Shown here piece by piece: positions 57,477 to 64,000 of a DNA stretch of 64,000 nt. Within the stretch, counting starts at the first letter, position 1, and every line of letters starts with the position of its first letter. Source of the stretch: RUG369 sp050949645 (GTDB taxonomy: Bacteria > Planctomycetota > Planctomycetia > Pirellulales > Thermoguttaceae); assembly GCA_050949645.1 (NCBI GenBank), contig JBMNGC010000001.1, positions 1 to 64,000 on the forward strand, written 5' to 3'. The notes beneath the pieces were generated by a model, which saw nothing but the letters and a program-made list of their open reading frames with translations, was not told the origin of the DNA and did no database searches. The position numbers were made by a program, and so were the translations under genes.

Positions 57477-59375
57477 ATGGAACGTCGATATGAGGACTTC
57501 GATAAGGACGAATGTTTTGACGCTTCCCTTAGCGACTCAACTTCTTCAATCGGCGGTTCCTGTTGCGACGGCAAAAAGACTTCCGCAAAGTCTGGCGCCG
57601 TCGCCTCTCCCAAGGCGTCGGACAAGGCTGTCGCCATGAAGACGAACCGCGCGAACGACGATAAAGACTTCAATTTTGACGACCCCGTGCACGCCTACTT
57701 CACTCAGATGGGCGATATTCCAAAGCTTACGCGCGAAGAGGAGCTCTCCGCCGCTATGGAGATAGAACGCTCGCGTCGCGCGTACCGTCGCGCTCTTTTC
57801 TCCCTTGATTTCATCGTTCGCGAGTCAATCGAGCTTCTTGAAAAGATTCGCGCTAACAAAGTGCGTCTCGATCGGTCGATCGACGTTTCCGTATCTGATC
57901 TTGAGGCTAAGAAGCATATCCAGGGGCTCCTTGATCCTTCAATTTCGACGTTGCGCAAAATTCTCTCGCGCAATCGTAGCGAGTTTACCAGAATAACCTC
58001 CGGTTCGGTTTCGCGGGAGGAACGTCGCAAGCTCATCAAAAAGATCAGGCGCCGACGCCTTCGCGCCGTGCGTATTCTTGCCGAACTTAAGCTCAGAACA
58101 GAATCGGTTCAGCCGTTTCTGCTGAAGCTTATTGAGCGTCTGAGGGAGTCTCGCGCACTTGCGCGTCGCGCTAACGAACTCAGCGCCGCGCTCGTCCACG
58201 CGCCTAAAGAACCGTCGGCGAAGCGTTTACGACGCGAATTCGAAGCGTTGCGCAAGGCGTGGCGCGCGAACGCTTCTGGAATCAACGAAACGCCGCGCGA
58301 TTGCGACGGAGACGTTGAGCTCTCCCTCTCGCCGACTTCTGTCGAATATCGCGAACCCTGCAAGGTTGCCGCTCCGCGCGAAGACGCGAGAGACTGGAAC
58401 GCGATGCGCGAGGAGCTCGCCTCGTTGCGCCAAGCGCTGCGTCACGCGCGACTCCTCTGGAACGAGTCGTCCGCTGCCGTTGAACGTAAGATCAAAAGAG
58501 CGCTTGAACGACGCCAATCTTTCGAAAAAGCGCGCTGTAAGCTCTCCTCTGGCAATCTGCGGCTTGTGGTCAGCATCGCGAAGAAATATCGCAATCGCGG
58601 ACTGGAGTATCAGGACCTCATCGGCGAGGGTAATACGGGGCTTATGCACGCCGTCGACAAGTTCAACTATCATCTTGGCTATAAGTTCTCTACGTACGGC
58701 ACCTGGTGGGTTCGCCAGTCGATGTCGAAGGCGGTTGCCGATCAAACCAACCCTGTGCGTCTCCCGAGCCACCTTCGCAGCACGATCAAGAAGGTTCATC
58801 GCGCGACGTATGAGCTTTCCGTCGACAATTTCTGTGCGCCGACGCCACAAGAGATCGCCGAAGCGACGGGACTTGCGGTCTCCGACGTCATGCTTGCGCA
58901 ACGCGCGTCGCGCCAACCTCTTTCTCTCGATCGGCCGTTGGAAGGTTATGACGACGCGTTCTTCTGCGACTTCATCGAAGACTCAAATGGAAGCGATCCG
59001 GTCGATGAGATTACTCGCTCCGCGCTCCGCGAATGTCTTGAGAAGGCGTTGCAGAGACTCCCCTTCCGGGAACGCGAGATTGTGCGCCTTCGTTACGGAT
59101 TCGTCGACGGATACTGTTATACGCTCGAAGACGTCGGGTGCTATTTTGGCATCACTCGCGAGCGAATCAGACAGCTCGAGGCGAGAGCCGTCCGCAAGCT
59201 TCAACATCCCGTGAGCGCCAGGACGCTGAGCGGGTTCCTTGACGGAAATGATCGTGTTCCGGAACGAGCGTCGCGTGCGGTAAAGAGACCGCAACAGCGC
59301 GAGCATGTGGCGCCGCCTCTTTCCGCTTCCGCAGCTAGCGCGGGCATTCGTAGTTCGATCCCGATCGCGCGTTGA
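57477..59375 (+). CDS. RNA polymerase sigma-70 family factor (RpoD-like)
   Basis: 632 residues. A low-complexity N-terminus (Ser/Ala/Lys-rich, about 20-60) replaces a recognisable region 1.1. Region 1.2 is DDPVHAYFTQMGDIPKLTREEE (about 66-87). A long charged insertion (about 100-345) stands in the non-conserved region. Regions 2.1-2.4 are NLRLVVSIAKKYRNRGLEYQDLIGEGNTGLMHAVDKFN...KFSTYGTWWVRQS; region 3 follows; region 4.2 is TLEDVGCYFGITRERIRQLEARAVRKLQ. Conserved 2.4 and 4.2 residues suit housekeeping-type -10/-35 recognition, in line with TATAAT/TTGAC-like promoters seen here. It may be the main sigma factor or a close paralogue. Confidence 0.9.
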   Translation: MERRYEDFDKDECFDASLSDSTSSIGGSCCDGKKTSAKSGAVASPKASDKAVAMKTNRANDDKDFNFDDPVHAYFTQMGDIPKLTREEELSAAMEIERSRRAYRRALFSLDFIVRESIELLEKIRANKVRLDRSIDVSVSDLEAKKHIQGLLDPSISTLRKILSRNRSEFTRITSGSVSREERRKLIKKIRRRRLRAVRILAELKLRTESVQPFLLKLIERLRESRALARRANELSAALVHAPKEPSAKRLRREFEALRKAWRANASGINETPRDCDGDVELSLSPTSVEYREPCKVAAPREDARDWNAMREELASLRQALRHARLLWNESSAAVERKIKRALERRQSFEKARCKLSSGNLRLVVSIAKKYRNRGLEYQDLIGEGNTGLMHAVDKFNYHLGYKFSTYGTWWVRQSMSKAVADQTNPVRLPSHLRSTIKKVHRATYELSVDNFCAPTPQEIAEATGLAVSDVMLAQRASRQPLSLDRPLEGYDDAFFCDFIEDSNGSDPVDEITRSALRECLEKALQRLPFREREIVRLRYGFVDGYCYTLEDVGCYFGITRERIRQLEARAVRKLQHPVSARTLSGFLDGNDRVPERASRAVKRPQQREHVAPPLSASAASAGIRSSIPIAR

Positions 59376-59400
59376 CAGGTCGTATAGGAACGACGCGATA

Positions 59401-59460
59401 ACGCCCCGACGCGGAACTCTTCTTTCGGAAGATTGTCGCCGCGTCGGGGCGTTTCTTTTC
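59401..59460 (+). terminator. Terminator after the sigma factor gene
   Basis: ACGCCCCGACGCGG (59401-59414) pairs with CCGCGTCGGGGCGT (59439-59452), a 14-bp stem enclosing an additional small hairpin, followed by TTTCTTTT. Confidence 0.85.
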
Positions 59461-59563
59461 TCGTTTTTGGAGCGCCGCGTCGTCTTTTTTACACGTCTGT
59501 GGTATAATGCGCAGAGGCGCTACACGTCGCTGCGCCCCATATGTTTGTGCAGGAGGAATCGCC

Positions 59564-60085
59564 TTGGCTGGTAAGAGACGCAAACTTGCAGAAAATACAG
59601 GAGAAGCGCATCTCCAGATGGCGTCGATGATCGACGTTGTCTTTTTGTTACTCGCTTTCTTCGTTATTACGTATAAGACTCCCGAGGTGGAAGGGGATTT
59701 CAATATTCGCATGCCCATCGACGCGCAGTCTATAAGCCAGCCGAGCCTCGACGACCTTCTTCCCGTAACGATCAGGCTCGTCTCCGACGCCGACGGGAAC
59801 CTCGCGGGGATACGTTTCGGGGAGCGGTCTGTCCCCGACATGAAAGCGTTGCGCGCCGCCGTCTACCAGTATGTTAATACGAATTCGATCTCTTTCCAGG
59901 ACGCGTACAGCGGTCTCGCCACGCCCGAGTTTCGCGACGATCTTGAGATCGAGCTCGATTGCGACGAAAGATTACTCTATCGCCATGCGATGGAGGCTAT
60001 TACGGCGGTCACAGGCTATCTCAATTCCAACGACCAGATTGTGAAAATGGTCGAGAAAGTGAAATTCACTCCCCCGAAGGGGTGA
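59564..60085 (+). CDS. ExbD/TolR-family biopolymer transport protein, TTG start
   Basis: About 173 residues. The best start is TTG at 59564, because a near-perfect AGGAGGAA lies 5-12 bases before it; earlier starts have no ribosome site. A basic N-terminus leads to LQMASMIDVVFLLLAFFVIT, one membrane helix that bears the conserved Asp (D in MIDVVF) used for proton-driven energy coupling with ExbB/TolQ. A periplasmic domain follows (VTIRLVSDADGNLAG...). No ExbB/MotA-type partner is nearby; a Ser/Thr kinase gene starts 49 bases downstream. Confidence 0.87.
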   Translation: MAGKRRKLAENTGEAHLQMASMIDVVFLLLAFFVITYKTPEVEGDFNIRMPIDAQSISQPSLDDLLPVTIRLVSDADGNLAGIRFGERSVPDMKALRAAVYQYVNTNSISFQDAYSGLATPEFRDDLEIELDCDERLLYRHAMEAITAVTGYLNSNDQIVKMVEKVKFTPPKG

Positions 60086-60134
60086 GCTGTCGATTTGAAT
60101 TTACAACGCAGCGTTTCTGCGCGCGGAGTGCAAT

Positions 60135-62849
60135 ATGAGCGTTAAGAAGTTTGGCCCGTTTATACTCGAGCGGATGATAGGACGCGGCGGTATGGGCGCG
60201 GTCTACCGAGCGAGAAACGAAGAGACGGGGCAGATAGTCGCCGTCAAGGCGTTGCTTCTTCCGCTTGAACGTGAACGCGAACGTTTTGAGGCGGAAATAT
60301 CGACTCTGCGCCTTCTGCGCCATGAGAATATTGTCAAGCTCTACGGATTTGGCCAGGAGAACGGCATTCTCTATTACGCGATGGAGTTTGTGGACGGTCC
60401 CAGTTTGGCGACGTTGTTACGTCGCGGACGGCGATTTTCATGGGAAGAGACCGCCTATATTGGGATGCAAATCTGCAACGCGCTCAAGCACGCGCACGAT
60501 CGCGGCGTTATCCATCGCGACATAAAGCCTGCGAATATTATGCTTATGAACGGCGGTCGGGTAAAGGTCTCCGACTACGGGATCGCGCAATATTTTGGCG
60601 CGTCGCGTCTTACGAACGCGAACCAGGTCGTCGGCACGATAGAATTCATGGCGCCAGAGCAGGCTCAGGCGGGCGCTGTTACGCCCAAGACCGATATCTA
60701 TTCCCTAGGAGCGCTGATGTATGCGCTTCTTACGAGCAGACCCCCTCACGTCGCGAAGTCGTTGCCCGAACTTTTGCAGAAATATAAGGAAGGCTATCCC
60801 GAACTTATCCGGACGGTTCGCCCTGAGACCCCGAAAGTCTTCGACGAGGTCGTGCGCGACCTTTTACAGATCCCGATTGATGAGCGACCTGGCGACGCCA
60901 GGATCGTCGGGCGTCGCCTCGAAGCGATCCTCTATACTTCGCCGACGTGCCAAAATGGCAACCCTTTTGTGAACAGTCAGTTTCAGCGAGGCGAAGAAGT
61001 TCTTTCCTCTGGCGTCGTTTCCAGCTCGCGCGTCGATCTTGAAAACGACGTCGACAGCACGATGATGCGGAAAGACTTTGAAAACGATTTCCGAGCAGAG
61101 GACGAAGCGGTCGATATCATTCAGGATTTTCCGTATCGCCCTATCAGCGACGATCCGGAAGACAATGTTCCAATTGAATCTCCATTCGATAAGACGACCG
61201 AACGCGCGACTTCTCCCGATCTCAATCGGCAGGCGCCTCGTCCAGAAGAAGATGATTTCGTCGTTGGCGAGGAAGTTGATCGGGCGGCCGCGGCGCTCAG
61301 CGATAGCGAGACGTCGACGTGTCAGCGTCGTCGCGTCGAGGAGGATGAAGGCGAGGTTCCCGACGTGAATCGCACGTCGGAGACGGTTGAGGCGACGCAC
61401 GCCGCGCATAGCGTCGACGCCGATTCCGCGCCCCTTTCCTCCGAGAGCTCCAACGTTATCAATCCGACGGTCGTTGACTTAACGCCAGACAAGCGTCAGA
61501 AGAACGGCGCGTCAAGTTCGACTGAATTCGACGTCTTTGATCTCGATTCTGGGAACGCCGTCGTTGAAGCCGCCCTCGCTAGTAAGGAAACGGCGTCTTC
61601 CGTGGTTGGAGGGTTGCTTAATTCGAAATCTTCCGCGCTGAGCATGGATTCTCCAACGAGACGAGCAAACGCGAAGGACGGTAAAGACGCTCCCTCCGAA
61701 TCGGAACCGTCCAAAGGTTCGTCGACCGACTCCTCGATCAAGGGGGCCGCAAGCGTTCACCGCTCGGCGACCACCGTTGTCGATAAGCCGTTGCGGAATC
61801 CCGACGCCTTAAAGCAGGTTAAGCCTATCGAACCGATCGCGCCAAGCGGAGCGATTGTTCCCTCGCGCAATGTTTCCTTCGAAGAGCTTGACGAAGCCGA
61901 AGGAGAGATTGAGGCGACCCCCGTCGAGAAGTTCCGAAAATCATCCTTTACCGCCGTCAAGGAAGATCAGCTCGGCAAGTTGCCCGAAACAGACGACCTG
62001 GTAGAGACCTCTATTTTTGCCAGATTCCGTATTATTTGGACTGTCCTTGTCTTTGCCGCGGTCGTCGCATGCTGTTCGACCGCTTTCCGTCCTCCGAGCG
62101 CCAACAGCCTCTATTCCAAAATTGACCGCGCCTTCAGTCGTAGTACGACTCGGCGATTTGACTCGACCCTTCGTCGTTCTGAAAGGGATATGAAGCGTTT
62201 CGTCGAGCTTTATCCGAACGATCCGCGTACCACGAAGGTCAACTATTTTCTGTGCGAACTTCAGATCGACGAGCTCGACCAGCGACTTGAACGTCAGGCG
62301 TTCGGAACGAGCCGGGACGCGCCGCTTCAGCCGATCGTCAGAGCGTACCTTGAAGCGCGCCGCGCCGCGCAACGGGATTGGGACGAGGGCTCGAAGAAAC
62401 TTGCCGCGTTTATCGAACTTTTTGGTTCCAAGAATATCCTCGACGGCCTTAATGAAGCGGACGACGATGATTCGACGTCGAGCGGCGACGGAGGAAAAGA
62501 GACGGGCCATCCGTCGCTGCGCGGCTTGATCGTGCAGAATCGGTGGAAACTTTGGAATGGCGAGACCGCCCCTGTTATGTCGCTTCCTGATCAGCTTGTT
62601 GTGATTGCGAAGCGTCGTCTTATCGCGCTTGAAGCGGAGGTCAAGACAACGCGTCGCGCCGACCTTGCGCTCCTCAACGACCGTCTCATAACCGCCGAGT
62701 CGCTCGAAGAGGAGAACCCCGAGCGCGCCGCCGAGATCCGTCAAGCCGCTGAAGAACTCTATGGTCTTTACGACTGGGCGCGTCCTGCCCTCGATTCACC
62801 CGGTTCACTTGATGAAACCGACGAACCCGACGACGACTCCTCCGACTGA
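60135..62849 (+). CDS. Transmembrane serine/threonine protein kinase
   Basis: 904 residues. The Hanks-type kinase domain (about 7-270) has the glycine loop IGRGGMGAVY (15-24), K38 in VAVKAL, HRDIKPANIM with D129 and N134, and the metal motif DYG (147-149) in place of DFG. A long acidic, Ser-rich low-complexity linker (about 280-610) follows, then one membrane helix (about 631-650) and a periplasmic C-terminal domain with tetratricopeptide-like helices (FVELYPNDPRTTKVNYFLCELQIDE). PASTA repeats are absent, so it is not a PknB-type muropeptide sensor. It may share a transcript with the ExbD-like gene. Confidence 0.93.
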   Translation: MSVKKFGPFILERMIGRGGMGAVYRARNEETGQIVAVKALLLPLERERERFEAEISTLRLLRHENIVKLYGFGQENGILYYAMEFVDGPSLATLLRRGRRFSWEETAYIGMQICNALKHAHDRGVIHRDIKPANIMLMNGGRVKVSDYGIAQYFGASRLTNANQVVGTIEFMAPEQAQAGAVTPKTDIYSLGALMYALLTSRPPHVAKSLPELLQKYKEGYPELIRTVRPETPKVFDEVVRDLLQIPIDERPGDARIVGRRLEAILYTSPTCQNGNPFVNSQFQRGEEVLSSGVVSSSRVDLENDVDSTMMRKDFENDFRAEDEAVDIIQDFPYRPISDDPEDNVPIESPFDKTTERATSPDLNRQAPRPEEDDFVVGEEVDRAAAALSDSETSTCQRRRVEEDEGEVPDVNRTSETVEATHAAHSVDADSAPLSSESSNVINPTVVDLTPDKRQKNGASSSTEFDVFDLDSGNAVVEAALASKETASSVVGGLLNSKSSALSMDSPTRRANAKDGKDAPSESEPSKGSSTDSSIKGAASVHRSATTVVDKPLRNPDALKQVKPIEPIAPSGAIVPSRNVSFEELDEAEGEIEATPVEKFRKSSFTAVKEDQLGKLPETDDLVETSIFARFRIIWTVLVFAAVVACCSTAFRPPSANSLYSKIDRAFSRSTTRRFDSTLRRSERDMKRFVELYPNDPRTTKVNYFLCELQIDELDQRLERQAFGTSRDAPLQPIVRAYLEARRAAQRDWDEGSKKLAAFIELFGSKNILDGLNEADDDDSTSSGDGGKETGHPSLRGLIVQNRWKLWNGETAPVMSLPDQLVVIAKRRLIALEAEVKTTRRADLALLNDRLITAESLEEENPERAAEIRQAAEELYGLYDWARPALDSPGSLDETDEPDDDSSD

Positions 62850-63210
62850 CGAGCACGTACGGAGAGTTAAAGATGAAAGTCAAGTTTATGCCGCGGTTGG
62901 AAAGTTAAAAGAATGAATAGAAGGGCATGACGTCGGCGAAGGGATTTGAGAAAGGTCATGCTGAAGGATCTCTTTGACGCCGAGCGCGTGCGCGAAGCCG
63001 ATCAAGTATATCAAATAGAAATCCAGATCTCATCTTAGACTATATTGGGACGCCAGACCACGTTCCGGCCATAGAGAATCTAGACGGCGCGCAGTGGGCG
63101 CTCTTAGGACGCCTTTCTCTCTTGAATCGCCAGATAAAAATAGTGAAAACGTTATGAGATAATTGGCGTCGCGTAGGATGTCATGGGCGGCGCTTCCTCC
63201 GAGTGAAGCA
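62850..63210. other. Intergenic region between convergent kinase and rpsG genes
   Basis: About 360 bases with no recognised gene or RNA. Composition becomes more AT-rich near 62980-63050. No terminator is obvious for the kinase gene. Confidence 0.4.
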
Positions 63211-63248
63211 AAAAAAAGAAACGGCAAGACCGGAATCTTGCCGTTTCT
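63211..63248 (-). terminator. Terminator downstream of rpsG
   Basis: AGAAACGGCAAGA (63218-63230) pairs with TCTTGCCGTTTCT (63236-63248), a 13-bp stem with a 5-base loop. On the minus strand it is followed by a T7 run (complement of 63211-63217), so it ends transcription of rpsG. Confidence 0.9.
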
Positions 63249-63351
63249 TCGGGAATACAAAACTTTTTTCTTACGCGAGTTGAGTAGCGAACGAGGCGTC
63301 CCAACTCTCAGCGGCGCAATTAACGGCGCTTCGCGCAGCTTTTAAAATCCG

Positions 63352-63831
63352 CTAGCGGCTGAAATTGGCGAAGTGCGAGAACGCCTTGTTCGAATCGGCC
63401 ATACGCTGGACGGTTTCACGCCTGGTATAGGCCGTCCCCTGCTTATTGTAGGCGTCGAGGAACTCAGCGGCGAGCTTCTCAGGGGTCGGTTTGCCCTTGA
63501 CGTCGCGGATGGCGGCGAGAATCCAGCGGATGCTCAAAGACTGGGCGCGCTTCGGTCCAACAAGGGTCGGAACCTGATAGGAAGCGCCGCCGACGCGTCT
63601 GGAACGCACTTCGGTGGTCGGCTTGACGTTCTCGATCGCGGTCGTGAAGACGTCGATCGGACTGACGTCAGGAACCTTTTTGGCAATGATGTCGAGCGCG
63701 TCATAAAAGATTTTACGAGCGGTCGACTTCTTGCCGTCACGCATGAGGTTGTTGATAAACTTGCTAGCAAGGAGGGAATTATAGACGGGGTCACCCTGCA
63801 ATTGTTTTGCACTGGCGGTAAATCGAGCCAT
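63352..63831 (-). CDS. rpsG: 30S ribosomal protein S7
   Basis: 159 residues, the usual length. Characteristic segments: DPVYNSLLASKFINNLMRDGKKSTARKIFYDAL, PTTEVRSRRVGGASYQVP and IRWILAAIRDVKGKPTPEKLAAEFLDAYN. S7 nucleates assembly of the 30S head. It is followed by its own terminator, so fusA does not follow it here. The ribosome site is weak. Confidence 0.97.
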   Translation of the reverse strand: MARFTASAKQLQGDPVYNSLLASKFINNLMRDGKKSTARKIFYDALDIIAKKVPDVSPIDVFTTAIENVKPTTEVRSRRVGGASYQVPTLVGPKRAQSLSIRWILAAIRDVKGKPTPEKLAAEFLDAYNKQGTAYTRRETVQRMADSNKAFSHFANFSR

Positions 63832-63925
63832 GATATCACATTCTTTCTATCTTTGGATTGAAGTCCTACGAGAGGAGGCGCAACAAGAGAGTGAGAGAGT
63901 CGCGCCCGAGATCAGGCCGACCACG

Positions 63926-64000
63926 TTACTCCGCCTTCACAGGGTACAAAACCTGGAGACGTTGCTGAAGAACCGCTCTTATGAACGGATTCGACGGACT
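63926..64000 (-). other. Possible C-terminal end of a gene upstream of rpsG
   Basis: On the minus strand a frame open from the window edge reads 24 residues, ending LQQRLQVLYPVKAE at a TAA (63928-63926). It does not resemble the usual upstream gene rpsL (which ends in basic Lys/Arg-Pro residues). It may be the tail of an unrelated gene or chance; another frame is also open here. Confidence 0.2.

Overview
The window is a mosaic. From about 5.5 kb to the right edge it reads as one Planctomycetota chromosome, perhaps from the Pirellulales side. The support is moderately GC-rich coding sequence full of GAC/GCG/CGC codons, two multidomain proteins resembling the hydrazine synthase alpha subunit (HzsA-related), a Tat-exported Gfo/Idh/MocA oxidoreductase, a bacterial microcompartment shell protein, an FlhA far from other flagellar genes, a PilM-type cluster and several proteins of planctomycete type. 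The first 5.5 kb differ. Positions 1-2.8 kb are very AT-rich and look clostridial, and 2.85-5.5 kb are intermediate. This is either acquired DNA or an assembly join, and the sequence alone cannot decide which.

Layout. 1-2.3 kb: the 3' end of an unknown gene and a GmrSD-type (DUF262/DUF1524) restriction protein. 2.3-3.3 kb: non-coding, with a possible gene remnant. 3.3-5.6 kb: an arsenic operon (arsR, DUF318/ArsP permease, redox-thioredoxin, arsC) with AT-rich inverted repeats that look like ArsR operators. 5.5-8.3 kb: an MmeI-like single-chain restriction-modification enzyme whose start lies inside arsC. 8.5-23.4 kb: mostly housekeeping genes: recQ, an mcsA-like zinc protein, an operon of a secreted oxidoreductase and two small membrane paralogues, a divergent MurE-like ligase, purC, an M50 protease, a membrane-anchored propeller-like protein, a Xer recombinase, a YmdB-like phosphoesterase, tadA and a small lipoprotein.

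23.9-31.3 kb holds the most distinctive cluster. It has a PilM-PilN fusion followed by two large single-pass membrane proteins, all three carrying Gly/Met-rich low-complexity tracts, and it ends at a strong terminator. I see no pilin, PilQ or pilus motor gene beside it. 31.8-38 kb: an HTH protein, a large esterase-like lipoprotein, a conserved hypothetical protein and an incomplete sulfate transporter (binding protein and CysT only). 38.6-46.7 kb: a membrane-anchored trypsin-like protease, flhA, a zinc-ribbon protein, tRNA-Pro(TGG), a membrane protein, a hotdog thioesterase, an SDR epimerase and an orphan tandem-domain BMC-T shell protein with a lysine/proline-rich tail. 47-55.3 kb: an RmlD-like reductase, a GYF_2-like membrane protein and the tandem pair of HzsA-related cytochrome-type proteins. 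55.4-64 kb: a GH16 glucanase overlapping cmk, a sigma-70 factor, an ExbD-like protein with a TTG start, a transmembrane Ser/Thr kinase and rpsG.

The best candidates for something undescribed are the PilMN-fusion cluster, the orphan BMC-T protein with a histone-H1-like tail, the tandem HzsA-related pair and the MurE paralogue that has lost its DAP-recognition motif. All functional statements rest on motifs read by eye; no database search was possible.
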